NCBI GenBank assembly: GCA_021786705.1
Contig: JAJYMV010000086.1
Coordinates: 1 to 35,925 of the forward strand
Length of the DNA stretch: 35,925 nt
Direction: 5' to 3'
Source: a bacterium
GTDB taxonomy: Bacteria; Vulcanimicrobiota; Vulcanimicrobiia; Vulcanimicrobiales; Vulcanimicrobiaceae
Shown: piece by piece, positions 6,936-15,762 of the stretch
Layout: every line of letters starts with the position of its first letter
Position numbering within the stretch: the first letter of the stretch is position 1
The notes under the pieces: model-generated
Told to the model about the DNA's origin: nothing
The model's database searches: none
Seen by the model: only the letters and a program-made list of their open reading frames with translations
Translations under genes and position numbers: made by a program

Positions 6936-8207
6936 ATGGGGCGACCGTACCTACCAACCGCTTTGGAGAAAAAAAGAGTAGTCGTCACCGGCCTCGGAGC
7001 CGTGACGCCGTTAGGGAACACCCGTGACGAGTTCTGGCGTCGACTGATCGCCGGCGATTCGGGCGTCGGCCCGATCACCGCGTTCGATGCGAGCGCCTTT
7101 ACGACGCGCATCGCCGCCGAAGTCCGCGATTTCGATAGCGACGCATTGCTCGGAAAAAAGGAAGCGCGCCGGATGGATCGCTTCACGCAGTTTGCCGTGG
7201 TCGCCGCGAACGAGGCGATCGCCGACGCAGCCCTGCCGAGCGACGAAGCGACGAAGGAACGCATCGGCGCGGTGATGGGGAGCGGCATCGGCGGCATCAT
7301 CACGTTCTGGTTGGAATCGGAGAAAGCGGCGCTCGCCGGCACCTGGTCGCGTTGCTCGCCCTTCTTTATTCCAATGTTGATGGCGAACGCCGGCCCGGCG
7401 CACATCTCGCTGCGCCACGGTTTTCGCGGCCAGATATTCTCGGTCGCGAGTGCCTGCGCGAGTGCGAACGATGCGATGGCGATCGCCTTCCGGAGTGTAG
7501 CGAACGGCGAAGCGATCGCGATGGTGACCGGCGGCAGCGAAGCCTGCGTCTCGCCGTTGGCGATCGGCGGCTTCTGTTCGATGAAGGCGATGTCGACGCG
7601 GAACGACGAGCCGACGAAAGCGTCGCGTCCCTTCGATAAAGATCGCGATGGCTTCGTTTTGGGCGAAGGCTCGGGCGTATTGATCTTCGAGGAATACGAA
7701 CACGCGCGGGCGCGCGACGCGCATATCTATTGCGAGGTGCTCGGCTACGGTGAATCGGCCGATGCCTACAATATCGTCGCCGTCGATCCCGACGGCCGCG
7801 GCGTGAAGCTGGCCTTCGAACGAGCGTTCGCGCAGGCCGGAATCACGCGCGACGAGGTCGATTATATCAACGCTCATGGAACCGCGACCCCGATCGGTGA
7901 CCCCGCGGAATCGAAGGCGATCGAGGAGAGCTTCGGCGATCATGCGACCGCGATCGCGGTGAGTTCGACGAAATCGATGCACGGGCACGCGCTCGGCGCC
8001 GCGGGAGGCCTCGAAGGCGTCGCGACGGTGCTCGCCGTCGCCAACGATCTCGTCCCGCCGACGATCAATTACGAGCATCCCGACCCGGAGTGTCGGCTCG
8101 ATTACGTTCCCAACGTCGCGCGCAAAATGACGGTCAACGTCGCGTTCTCCAACTCGTTCGGTTTCGGCGGCCACAACAGCGTGTTGGTCTTCGGCAAATT
8201 ACGGTAA
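6936..8207 (+). CDS. fabF: 3-oxoacyl-[acyl-carrier-protein] synthase II
   Basis: Condenses malonyl-ACP with acyl-ACP in the elongation steps of fatty acid synthesis. At 423 residues it is slightly longer than usual (about 410) because of a short N-terminal tail before VVVTGLGAVTPLGN. The catalytic triad is intact: Cys in VASACASANDAM, His in INAHGTATPIGD, and His in STKSMHGHALGAAGG, with the Lys just before it. The ATG has GGAGAGGGG a few bases upstream; a TTG at 6963 would be the alternative. It starts a four-gene operon with rnc 7 bases downstream. The acpP gene that commonly precedes fabF-rnc is missing here. Confidence 0.95.
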   Translation: MGRPYLPTALEKKRVVVTGLGAVTPLGNTRDEFWRRLIAGDSGVGPITAFDASAFTTRIAAEVRDFDSDALLGKKEARRMDRFTQFAVVAANEAIADAALPSDEATKERIGAVMGSGIGGIITFWLESEKAALAGTWSRCSPFFIPMLMANAGPAHISLRHGFRGQIFSVASACASANDAMAIAFRSVANGEAIAMVTGGSEACVSPLAIGGFCSMKAMSTRNDEPTKASRPFDKDRDGFVLGEGSGVLIFEEYEHARARDAHIYCEVLGYGESADAYNIVAVDPDGRGVKLAFERAFAQAGITRDEVDYINAHGTATPIGDPAESKAIEESFGDHATAIAVSSTKSMHGHALGAAGGLEGVATVLAVANDLVPPTINYEHPDPECRLDYVPNVARKMTVNVAFSNSFGFGGHNSVLVFGKLR

Positions 8208-8214
8208 GAGAGCG

Positions 8215-8931
8215 ATGGCCGGGGAGGCGCGGCGTCGCCGCGTGCGTGCGTGGTTGCGCTTGGCGGGGGTTCGCACGGTGGGCGAGCTCGATCGTATCGA
8301 ACTCGCACTGCGGCACGGATCCTTCGCGCGCGAACGCGGCGGCGAAAGCAACGAACGCCTAGAGTTTCTCGGCGATTCGGTGCTCGGATTCATCGTCGCA
8401 ACCTGGCTCTACGAAACCTTTCCCACGCTCACCGAAGGCGAATTGACGCTGCGCAAAGCGCGCATCGTCAAGGATGAAGCGCTCGCGGTCACCGCGGCGC
8501 GATTGGGCTTCGACGACGGCATCGAGTTGGGCGTCGGCATGCGTAACGCCGGCGGTACGGAGAACGCCTCGATCCTCGCCAATACCTTCGAAGCCTTCGT
8601 CGCAGCGCTCTATCTCCAGTTCGGTATTGAGGCCGCACGCAAATTCGTGCTCGAACAGCACGTCGCACGGGTCGATCTCGATCCGCTCGCGCTCGTCGAT
8701 CCGAAGACGCGCCTCCAGCAGTACACGCAGGCGCACGCGCTGGGCTTGCCTTCGTACGACGACCGTGGGGAAGGGACGCCGCAGCACCCCGCCTTCACCT
8801 CGACGGTTTGCATCGATGGGCGCCCGCTGGGAAGTGGGAGCGGCGCGTCGAAACGGGCAGCCCAGCAAGCGGCTGCAATAGCCGCGCTTCGCACGCTTGA
8901 AAGCGCTTCGGGCGCGCAAGGAATTTCGTGA
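8215..8931 (+). CDS. rnc: Ribonuclease III
   Basis: Cuts double-stranded RNA, including rRNA precursors. The 238-residue protein has the RNase III signature NERLEFLGDSVLGF (46-59) and a C-terminal double-stranded RNA-binding domain from about residue 160 (DPKTRLQQY, then a final KRAAQQAAAIAAL helix). The second metal-site motif reads LANTFEAF, with Glu126 kept but Asn123 in the place of E. coli Asp114. To my knowledge this Asn occurs in other active bacterial enzymes, so I do not call it inactive. The fabF-rnc-smc order is a classic conserved cluster. The stop overlaps the smc start by 4 bases. Confidence 0.95.
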   Translation: MAGEARRRRVRAWLRLAGVRTVGELDRIELALRHGSFARERGGESNERLEFLGDSVLGFIVATWLYETFPTLTEGELTLRKARIVKDEALAVTAARLGFDDGIELGVGMRNAGGTENASILANTFEAFVAALYLQFGIEAARKFVLEQHVARVDLDPLALVDPKTRLQQYTQAHALGLPSYDDRGEGTPQHPAFTSTVCIDGRPLGSGSGASKRAAQQAAAIAALRTLESASGAQGIS

Positions 8932-11900
8932 AACTCAGGAAGATCAAGGCGTTTGGTTTCAAGACGTTCGCCGATGCAATAACGCTCGAATTCGCGGGCG
9001 GCATTACCGGTATCGTCGGGCCCAACGGCTCCGGGAAATCGAATATCGTCGACGCCTTCCGTTGGGTTTTGGGCGAGACCAGCACGCGCAGCCTACGCTC
9101 CGACAAGCTCGAAGGCGTCATCTTTGCCGGCACCGACAAGCGCAAGCCGCTCGGGCTCGCCGAGGTATCGCTGACCTTCGATAACACCGACGGCCGCCTC
9201 GCGACCGATTTTCGCGAAGTCGAGATTACGCGCCGCACCTATCGTGCCGGCGAGAGCGAATATTTCATCAATCGTTCGCAGGTGCGTCTGCGCGATATTC
9301 ACGATCTGCTCATGGGAACCGGGCTCGGCCCGGGCTCCTATTCGATCGTCTCGCAAGGCCAGATCGACGCCATTCTCACCAGCAAACCCGCCGAGCGGCG
9401 CGCGCTTTTCGAAGAGACCGCGGGGATCAACAAATTTCTCGCTCGGAAGAACGAGTCGCTGCGTCAGCTCGAAAAGACCGAGCAGAATGCGATCCGCATC
9501 AACGATTTAATCGCCGAAATTGAGAAACGCATTCCCGAACTCGAAACGCAGGTTCGTCGCGCGAAGCGGTACCGCAAAGTGCAGGCGCGCGTTCGCGACC
9601 TGGAGATTCTTTCGTACCTTCGCGCGAGCGCCTCGCGCCGCGAAGAGCGTGCGCGCCTCGCCGACGAGAGCGCGCGAATCGAAGAGCGCCGTGGGAATGC
9701 CGCGGCGAGCGCGGCGAGCCTCGGCGGCCTCTTTTCCGAGGTTCGTAACCGGCTCTATCAGGCCGATCTCGCACTCGAAGACTTGCGCGTAAACGCACAA
9801 GAGCGCCGGGCCGAACTCGCGCGCGTCGAGGCCGATTACGCGGCGGCGCTCGCGCGCCGCGAAGCGCTGGAGGCGCAGAACACGCAGACCTCCGCCGACG
9901 TCGAGCGCGTCGTGCGCGAACGAGAAGAACTCGGCGCGACGATCGAACGGCTGGAGCGCGAGATCGAACCGTTGGTTATCGAACTCGAAGCCGCGCGCGA
10001 ACGCGAGCTCGCCGCACAAGCTACCCTCGCACAGGCGCGCGCGCAGCTCGATGCCATCTTTACGCGCTTGCGCGAAGTAGAAGCCGACGTCGCGCGCGAG
10101 GCAACCGCACGCGCCGAACGGCGCGCGCAGGGCGAGAGCCTTCGCGGGGAGATCGCACGCCTGGAAGGCGAGATCGCCGAGGATGCCGGGCGGCTTGGGG
10201 AGCTCGAACGTTCGGTCGACGAAAGCACGCACCGCTGCGCGCAGCACGAGAGCGTGCTCGCGCAGGCCGAGGAGCAACAGCGCGAGGCGCGCGGTGCGGT
10301 CGAGAGCGCTCAAGCGGTGCACGCGCAGGCGCAGAGCGCCGCCGCCGCGGCGACCGCTGCATTGCGCGAACACGCCGGTGAAGTGAAGGCCGCCGAATCG
10401 CGCTTGCATACGATCGAGGAGCTCGAGAATTCGCTGGAGGGGCACGTTCCGGGAACGCGCGCGGTAATGGAGGCCAAGCAGCGCGGCGAGCTCGGCGGCA
10501 TCGAAGGCATCGTCAGCAATCTCATTACGACCGACGAAAAATATGCCCGCGCGATGGATATTGCGTTCGGCGCGCGTCTTTCGAATATCGTTACGACGAG
10601 TTCGGAGGATGCCGAACGCGGGATCGAATTCCTCAATGCGCGCGAGGCGGGGCGCGCGACGTTCCTTCCGCTCGATACGCTCACGGCGCGCGACGCGCGA
10701 ACGATGACCCCCGAGCTCAGCGCGATTCCCGGCGTGATCGATTACGCGCATCGCCTCGTGCGAACCGACGCACGGTACGAGGGCGTCGTTCGCTTTCTGG
10801 TCGGCAACGTTCTCGTCGTCGATACGTTACAGACCGGCATTCATTTGGTGCGCGAGCGCAAATTGCGCGAGACGATCGTGACGCTGGGCGGCGAGCAGAT
10901 TACCGGCGGCGGCGCGATCACCGGCGGACGTTTTCAGCGCGAACGTTCGCTTCTTTCGCGACGCGTTGCGGCGCAGACATTGCGCGGGCAACTCGATGCG
11001 ATGCATGCGGCGCTCCGCCGGCTCGAGGCCGAGGCGAGTGCGTGCGCGGAACGCATTATCGTTGCGGCGCGCGCGCTCGACCAGGCACGGGAGGCTTCGA
11101 ACGCCTGCGACGTCCACGTGACGGAGCTGCGCGGCGAACTGACCGCACTCGGCGCGACGCTCGAACGCACGAACGCCGAGGTGGGGGCCGTGCGCGCGCA
11201 TATCGACGAGCGACGCGGTGCGCTCGCGGTTGCACGCGAACGCGCGCTCGCGCTCGGCGACGAAACGGCATCGAAGGCCAGCGGCGACGAAGAACGGGAG
11301 CGGCTGGAGGCCGAACTCGCGCAGGCGCGGGCGGGCATCGCGCGCTCCGAGGAGCAGCAGCGCGAAGCGACGCAGGTCGCGGCGGCGCTGCGCGAACGCA
11401 ACGCGGCGTTGCATGCCGAACGCGATGCGGCGGCGGCACGGCTGGGGATGCTCGACCAGAACCAAGAGCGCGCTCGCGATGCGCGCGAGCGGATGCTCGC
11501 CGAGATCGGAACGCTCGCCGACGAAACGCGGCGACTACACGCGCACGCCGAAGGGCTTCGTGCGGGTGTCGCCGAGATCGACGCGCGCCTCGAAAACGCG
11601 CGCCGCGAACGCGAACAGCTCGCCGCGCGGCAATCGCAACTCGAGGGCGAACTCAAGCAAGCGGAGTTCGAAGAGCGCGAGGCATCGCACGAAGGGGAAC
11701 GCGTACGCACGCGGCTCGCGGAGATCGATGCGGAACTCGGCATGCTCGTCGCGCAGTTCGCGCAGAATCCGGCCGGGGACGACGAATGCGCCGACGTCGC
11801 CGCGCGCTACGCCGATGAGAGCGATGAAGTCATCGAAGATCTGCCGCGGCTGCGCGACGAACTCGCTCGATTGAGCGCGAACGTCAACCTCAACGCCGAG

Positions 11901-12491
11901 GCGGAGAGCGAGGAGCTCGCCGAGCGCGATCGTGAGTTGCGCAAGCAGCTCGAAGACGTCATGAAGGCGCGCGAGACGCTTTTGGAATCGATTCGCGAGA
12001 TCGAAAAGCAGACGCAAGTTCGTTTCAACGAAACCTTCGAAAAGGTCGCCGAAGCGTTCACCGAGAGCTTCGACCGCCTCTTCCCGGGCGGACAGGCGAA
12101 AATGTGGCAGACCAATCCCGAGAACATCTCGGAGACCGGCATCGAAATCTCGGCGCAACCTCCGGGCAAGAAAGCGATGCCGCTCGCGGCGCTCTCGGGC
12201 GGAGAACGCGCGATGGTCGCCGCAGCGTTGATTTTCGCACTCATCAAGGTGAAACCGTCGCCGTTCTACCTGCTCGACGAAATCGATGCCGCGCTCGACG
12301 ATGCGAACGTGGAGCGGCTCTCGCAAATGGTGCGCGATCTGCAAGGCGATTCGCAGATGATCGTCGTCACGCACAATCGGAAAACGATGGAGATCGCCGA
12401 TCGCCTCTACGGTGTCTCGATGTCGGAGCCGGGCGTGAGTTCGATTATTTCGGCGGAACTGACCCCCGATCCGGAGTTCGCACTTGCCTGA
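8928..12491 (+). CDS. smc: Chromosome segregation protein SMC
   Basis: The condensin ATPase that compacts and separates chromosomes. The 1187-residue product has every expected part. The N-terminal head has Walker A GPNGSGKSN (31-39). A first long coiled coil runs from about 170 to 500. The hinge lies at about 505-665 (GGIEGIVSNLITTDEKYA, then GGEQITGGGAITGGR). A second coiled coil follows to about 1010, and the C-terminal head has the signature LSGGERAMVAAAL (about 1088) and Walker B FYLLDEIDAALD. The start is GTG, overlapping the rnc stop. The coils are very rich in Arg, Ala and Glu, in line with high GC, and this creates long false reading frames on the other strand. The partner genes scpA and scpB are not in the window. 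Confidence 0.97.
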   Translation: MKLRKIKAFGFKTFADAITLEFAGGITGIVGPNGSGKSNIVDAFRWVLGETSTRSLRSDKLEGVIFAGTDKRKPLGLAEVSLTFDNTDGRLATDFREVEITRRTYRAGESEYFINRSQVRLRDIHDLLMGTGLGPGSYSIVSQGQIDAILTSKPAERRALFEETAGINKFLARKNESLRQLEKTEQNAIRINDLIAEIEKRIPELETQVRRAKRYRKVQARVRDLEILSYLRASASRREERARLADESARIEERRGNAAASAASLGGLFSEVRNRLYQADLALEDLRVNAQERRAELARVEADYAAALARREALEAQNTQTSADVERVVREREELGATIERLEREIEPLVIELEAARERELAAQATLAQARAQLDAIFTRLREVEADVAREATARAERRAQGESLRGEIARLEGEIAEDAGRLGELERSVDESTHRCAQHESVLAQAEEQQREARGAVESAQAVHAQAQSAAAAATAALREHAGEVKAAESRLHTIEELENSLEGHVPGTRAVMEAKQRGELGGIEGIVSNLITTDEKYARAMDIAFGARLSNIVTTSSEDAERGIEFLNAREAGRATFLPLDTLTARDARTMTPELSAIPGVIDYAHRLVRTDARYEGVVRFLVGNVLVVDTLQTGIHLVRERKLRETIVTLGGEQITGGGAITGGRFQRERSLLSRRVAAQTLRGQLDAMHAALRRLEAEASACAERIIVAARALDQAREASNACDVHVTELRGELTALGATLERTNAEVGAVRAHIDERRGALAVARERALALGDETASKASGDEERERLEAELAQARAGIARSEEQQREATQVAAALRERNAALHAERDAAAARLGMLDQNQERARDARERMLAEIGTLADETRRLHAHAEGLRAGVAEIDARLENARREREQLAARQSQLEGELKQAEFEEREASHEGERVRTRLAEIDAELGMLVAQFAQNPAGDDECADVAARYADESDEVIEDLPRLRDELARLSANVNLNAEAESEELAERDRELRKQLEDVMKARETLLESIREIEKQTQVRFNETFEKVAEAFTESFDRLFPGGQAKMWQTNPENISETGIEISAQPPGKKAMPLAALSGGERAMVAAALIFALIKVKPSPFYLLDEIDAALDDANVERLSQMVRDLQGDSQMIVVTHNRKTMEIADRLYGVSMSEPGVSSIISAELTPDPEFALA

Positions 12492-14058
12492 ACGCTCGCG
12501 TGAAGCCGCGCTCTTTTCCGTCTCCGACAAGCACGGCGTCGAAGATGTCGCGCGCGCGTTGCACGAACGCGGCGTCGCCATTTATGCAACCGGAGGCACG
12601 CGTACCTATCTCGTCGATCGCGGCGTTCCCGCGCACGACGTCGAATCGCTCACCGGCTTTCCGGCACTCTTCGGCGGCCGGGTCAAGACGCTTCACCCGA
12701 AGGTCTTCGGCGCGATCCTGTACGATCGCGGAAACGAAGAGCACCGCGCGCAGATCGAACAATATGCGATGCCGAGCATCGTCGCCGTCGTCGTCAATCT
12801 CTATCCCTTCGAGGCGACCGTCGCGCGCGAAGGCACGACGCTCGACGAAGCGATCGAACAGATCGATATCGGCGGGGTTGCGCTCTTACGTGCGGCTGCC
12901 AAAAATGCCGCGCACGTTGCCGTGCTGACCGATCCATCGCAATACCCGAATTATCTCGCCGCACTCGAAAACGGCGAGGTTCCCAACGGATTGCGGCGGC
13001 GGCTTGCGGTCGCGGCATTCGAACGCACCGCTTCGTACGATATCGCGATCTCGCACTATCTCGCGACGAAGGGCGAACTCTTGCCTTCGGATCTTCCGGG
13101 CGCGCTCACGCTCGCGCTGCCGCTCGCGCAGCGGTTGCGCTACGGCACCAACCCGCAGGAGCGTGCGGCATTTTACCTCGGGCGCGAGGACCGCGTTCCC
13201 GAACAGCTCCACGGGAAAGCGCTCTCGTACAACAATTTGCTCGATCTCGACGCGACGCTCCGCCTGCTTTCGCGCGCCGCTCTCGGTGCCGAATACGGCA
13301 GCGAACGCGAACGATTCGTGCGTGCGGCGGTGGTGAAGCATACCGTTCCGTGCGGCGTCGCGCAGCGTTCGACGGTGGGAAAGGCCGTCCGCGATGCGAT
13401 TGCGGCCGATCCGGTCTCGGCGTTCGGCGGAATCGTGGCCACCGATACGCGCATCGATGCCGTAGCGGCGCGCGCGCTCGCCGAAGTCTTTCTCGAGATC
13501 GTCGCCGCGCCGGACTACGATGATGGCGCGCTCGAGATTTTGCGGAAGAAGAAAAACCTGCGGATCATGCGTTTCACGCCCGAACTCCCCGACGAACTCG
13601 CCGCGGAGTTGCGCGTGCGTTCGGCGCTCGGCGGCGTGCTCGCCGAGGAGAACGATCCCAACGCGGAGCCCGAACGCTGGAGCGTGGTGAGCAAACGCGC
13701 TCCCGACGATCGCGAATGGCACGATCTCGCATTCGCGTGGGATATCGTGCGCCACGTCAAGAGCAACGGCATCGTCATCGTCAAGGGCGGCACGACGCGA
13801 GGCATCTGCGCGGGGCAGACCAATCGCGTGAGCGCGGTGCAAATCGCCGCACATCGTGCCGGCGAGCTCGCGGTCGGCGGATCGTGCGCGAGCGACGGAT
13901 TTTTCCCGTTCGCCGATGGGCTTGAAGCGGCAATCGCGGCCGGCGTGACCGCGGTCATCGCTCCGGGTGGTAGCGTTCGCGATGCTGAAGTGATCGCCGC
14001 CGCCGACCGCGCCGGCATCGCGCTCGTCTTCTCGAGTTACCGCTACTTCTTGCACTAA
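12484..14058 (+). CDS. purH: Bifunctional AICAR formyltransferase / IMP cyclohydrolase
   Basis: Performs the last two steps of purine synthesis: formylation of AICAR and ring closure to IMP. The 524-residue length is normal. The N-terminal cyclohydrolase (MGS-like) domain has SVSDKHGV, YATGGTRTYL and GGRVKTLHPKVFGAIL. The C-terminal transformylase domain has YGTNPQERAAFY, VKHTVPCGVA with the catalytic Lys-His pair, and SAFGGIVA. The start is TTG at 12484, overlapping smc by 8 bases; no better start is available without losing the conserved SVSDK. The link of purH to smc is unusual and may only reflect an operon of convenience. The stop is followed by the repeat array. Confidence 0.96.
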   Translation: MPERSREAALFSVSDKHGVEDVARALHERGVAIYATGGTRTYLVDRGVPAHDVESLTGFPALFGGRVKTLHPKVFGAILYDRGNEEHRAQIEQYAMPSIVAVVVNLYPFEATVAREGTTLDEAIEQIDIGGVALLRAAAKNAAHVAVLTDPSQYPNYLAALENGEVPNGLRRRLAVAAFERTASYDIAISHYLATKGELLPSDLPGALTLALPLAQRLRYGTNPQERAAFYLGREDRVPEQLHGKALSYNNLLDLDATLRLLSRAALGAEYGSERERFVRAAVVKHTVPCGVAQRSTVGKAVRDAIAADPVSAFGGIVATDTRIDAVAARALAEVFLEIVAAPDYDDGALEILRKKKNLRIMRFTPELPDELAAELRVRSALGGVLAEENDPNAEPERWSVVSKRAPDDREWHDLAFAWDIVRHVKSNGIVIVKGGTTRGICAGQTNRVSAVQIAAHRAGELAVGGSCASDGFFPFADGLEAAIAAGVTAVIAPGGSVRDAEVIAAADRAGIALVFSSYRYFLH

Positions 14059-14070
14059 GAAGCGTCGACG

Positions 14071-14109
14071 GCCCTGATACGGCTGCTTCGCAGCCTACTC
14101 GGGCTGACA
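14071..14109 (-). repeat. Diverged inverted copy of the long structured repeat
   Basis: Read on the minus strand this begins TGTCAGCCCGAGTAG, against TGTCACGCCGAGTAG in the plus-strand array, and then follows the same plan. The outer stem is GCCC with GGGC (CGCC with GGCG in the array). The inner stem is GGCTGC with GCAGCC around a GAA loop (GCCGCT with AGCGGC around GCA in the array). Both stems therefore differ in sequence but keep their pairing. It starts 12 bases after the purH stop. It lacks a T-tract, so it is not a standard terminator. Confidence 0.75.
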
Positions 14110-14127
14110 ATGCAGCGAGCGCGATTT

Positions 14128-14326
14128 TGTCACGCCGAGTAGCCGCTCTGTCACGCCGAGTAGCCGCTGCAAGCGGCGTATCGAGGCGCCGCCGCTCTGT
14201 CACGCCGAGTAGCCGCTCTGTCACGCCGAGTAGCCGCTCTGTCACGCCGAGTAGCCGCTCTGTCACGCCGAGTAGCGCGGCCTTGTCACGCCGAGTAGCC
14301 GCTGCAAGCGGCGTATCGAGGCGCCG
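14128..14326 (+). repeat. Tandem array of seven TGTCACGCCGAGTAG repeats
   Basis: The core TGTCACGCCGAGTAG occurs seven times, starting at 14128, 14149, 14198, 14219, 14240, 14261 and 14284. Five copies are short, about 21 bases (23 for the sixth), and carry only the left half of the hairpin. Copies two and seven are long (43 bases: 14149-14191 and 14284-14326). They add the right half, GCAAGCGGCGTATCGAGGCG, so that GCCGCT pairs with AGCGGC and CGCC with GGCG. No transposase or phage gene is near. The array ends 12 bases before the HNH gene. Period and composition are unlike a CRISPR, since there are no unique spacers. Confidence 0.92.
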
Positions 14327-14338
14327 CGTCCCCGGGGG

Positions 14339-15280
14339 TTAGCGCTTGAAAACCTCTTCGTAGTGGCGCTCGAGATTTTCAACCTGAGGAAGTGCGTCGA
14401 TGAATGAGGGCGCACGTACTTCGCGTTCGTGCATCTCGTAGTAGATTTTCCCGTTGCTGAAGTCTTCGCGCAGGCGTGGACTCACGACGAATCGGCGATC
14501 GGGACGAATCGACACGTAGCCGGCATCAAAAAGTCGGTGAATATCGGAGCGCAGTGCGATGCCGTTCGATACCTCGTGTCGCAGGCGCTCGGAAAACGGC
14601 ACGATATGCGCGGCGTCAAGGACCGGGAGGGTTCGTTCTCCCGAAACAGCGCATCGCCGATCGTACGCGTCGAGGATAATGGAGCGAAATGTACCTTGCC
14701 CTTGTCGAGGGAGATAGATCGCCGACTTTGCGCGTCCGCCGAACGAGCGTCGCGCGTCGGGGCTTAATGCGGGCGGAGGCAACGCAGCGCCGAGACGAGC
14801 GCGAACCTGAGCCCATACGCGGGCGCCTTCGCCGTCGTTCATGTCGTAATACATTCCCGCTTGAACCTGCGGTTTCCAGTCCCGCGGCGGGTCGATCCAT
14901 TCCGTACGATCGAAAAACGTCGGCTGATCGAGAAAAATACAACCGATTTCGTGGCGGTCGTCGACCGGACGGCCGACGTATTTCGATATTCGCGCGATGA
15001 GCCCGCCGATATGTTCCACGCCGTTTTTTTCACCGAAGAACTCCCAGGCATCGCGGATGCTGTAGCGCACCGAACGCTCGAAAAAACCAACGCCGACGAT
15101 AGCGTTTACCGGGGCCTTCAGCTTCAATAGGAACGGAGCGCCCGGGCGGGGGTTCAGGGTTCCTCCGCCGGGCCTCCAGAAATTTACTTCGTCGAGTCCG
15201 GGGCGGCGGGAGAGAAACTCATACCAATCGCGATCGGTTAGGCCGATGTAGAGGTCGCGTTGTTCCCGGGGAATCTCCAC
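14339..15280 (-). CDS. HNH endonuclease with N-terminal PUA/EVE-like domain, possible modification-dependent restriction enzyme
   Basis: A 313-residue protein with two parts. The C-terminal half (about 195-260) is an HNH nuclease of the putative restriction endonuclease type: FRSIILDAYDRRCAVSG, then DAAHIVPFS with His225, VSNGIALRSDIHRLFDAG with Asn239 and His248. The N-terminal half (about 15-150) reads like a PUA-superfamily (EVE or similar) base-recognition domain: FWRPGG, FLLKLKAPVNAIVGVGFF, AWEFFGEKNG. Such pairings occur in type IV enzymes that cut modified DNA; this function is inferred. The start is GTG at 15280 without an obvious ribosome-binding site. It stands alone on the minus strand between the repeat array and a divergent housekeeping operon, which suggests later insertion. 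No methyltransferase is nearby. Confidence 0.75.
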   Translation of the reverse strand: MEIPREQRDLYIGLTDRDWYEFLSRRPGLDEVNFWRPGGGTLNPRPGAPFLLKLKAPVNAIVGVGFFERSVRYSIRDAWEFFGEKNGVEHIGGLIARISKYVGRPVDDRHEIGCIFLDQPTFFDRTEWIDPPRDWKPQVQAGMYYDMNDGEGARVWAQVRARLGAALPPPALSPDARRSFGGRAKSAIYLPRQGQGTFRSIILDAYDRRCAVSGERTLPVLDAAHIVPFSERLRHEVSNGIALRSDIHRLFDAGYVSIRPDRRFVVSPRLREDFSNGKIYYEMHEREVRAPSFIDALPQVENLERHYEEVFKR

Positions 15281-15327
15281 GCCGGTAACGTACGTGCCCT
15301 TCAGAGAAAGTCATGCCGATACGCCGT

Positions 15328-15334
15328 GAGGAGG
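15328..15334 (+). promoter_or_regulatory. Ribosome-binding site that decides the gloA start
   Basis: GAGGAGG lies 5 bases before the ATG at 15340. The in-frame ATG at 15313 would add nine residues in front of the conserved glyoxalase start and has no such site, so 15340 is preferred. Confidence 0.7.
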
Positions 15335-15339
15335 CTGCG

Positions 15340-15741
15340 ATGCCGAGATTTCTTCATACCTCGATCTTTGTCAACGATATGTCCGAATCCATCGCTTTTT
15401 ATACCGAGAAACTGGGAATGAAGTTGCTCGACGGGCCCTTCCACTACCCCGGGAACGCCGACATGGCGTTTGTTGGAAACGATTGGGACGCGTATATCGA
15501 GTTGGTCTTCGATCTCGAAGAGCATCCACCGTATGAGCTCGGCAATCGTTACGAGCATCTCGCGCTCGAAGTCGAAGGCGAACTCGCGCCCTACGTCGCG
15601 AAGCTCCGCGATCGAGGGGTGCGGGTGCTCAAGGACGTCTATTCGTCGCCGGGCGGGACGCGCGCGATCGCGTTCATCGAAGATCCCAACGGCATTCCGA
15701 TCGAGCTGCTCGAGCCGCGACGCGCGAAAACGCTGGGCTAG
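15340..15741 (+). CDS. gloA: Lactoylglutathione lyase-type glyoxalase I (VOC family)
   Basis: Converts the hemithioacetal of methylglyoxal and a thiol (glutathione in E. coli) to the lactoyl thioester, a cytosolic detoxification. The 133-residue protein is one betaalphabetabetabeta pair and aligns well with E. coli GloA, which I recall at about the same length. The metal ligands are all present: His6, Glu54, His73 and Glu122. Other GloA-like parts are FYTEKLGMKLL, DMAFVG, YELGNRYEHLALEV and EDPNGIPIELLE. Whether this organism uses glutathione or another thiol is unknown. It is the first gene of the long plus-strand operon; hisS starts 21 bases after its stop. Confidence 0.85.
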   Translation: MPRFLHTSIFVNDMSESIAFYTEKLGMKLLDGPFHYPGNADMAFVGNDWDAYIELVFDLEEHPPYELGNRYEHLALEVEGELAPYVAKLRDRGVRVLKDVYSSPGGTRAIAFIEDPNGIPIELLEPRRAKTLG

Positions 15742-15762
15742 CGCGCCGGCCCGCGCCCAGGC

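Noticed and set aside
7011-8174. Long minus-strand open frame opposite fabF (387 codons)
   Set aside because: It is a shadow of fabF caused by high GC at third codon positions; the product is Arg/Asp/His-rich and has no domain. Similar frames opposite smc, purH, rfaE1, hisS and the LpxB-like gene were dropped for the same reason.
8569-8610. RNase III inactive because Asp is replaced by Asn123
   Set aside because: The essential Glu126 and the first signature are intact, and Asn at this place is, to my knowledge, found in other bacterial RNase III proteins.
14128-14326. Possible CRISPR array
   Set aside because: Units are mostly directly adjacent with a 21-base period, there are no unique spacers of constant length, and no cas gene is in the window.
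13955-14342. Reading frames with repeated LLGVTER or SRRVAA peptides
   Set aside because: They are translations of the 21-base (multiple of three) repeat array, without start signals or any protein-like composition.
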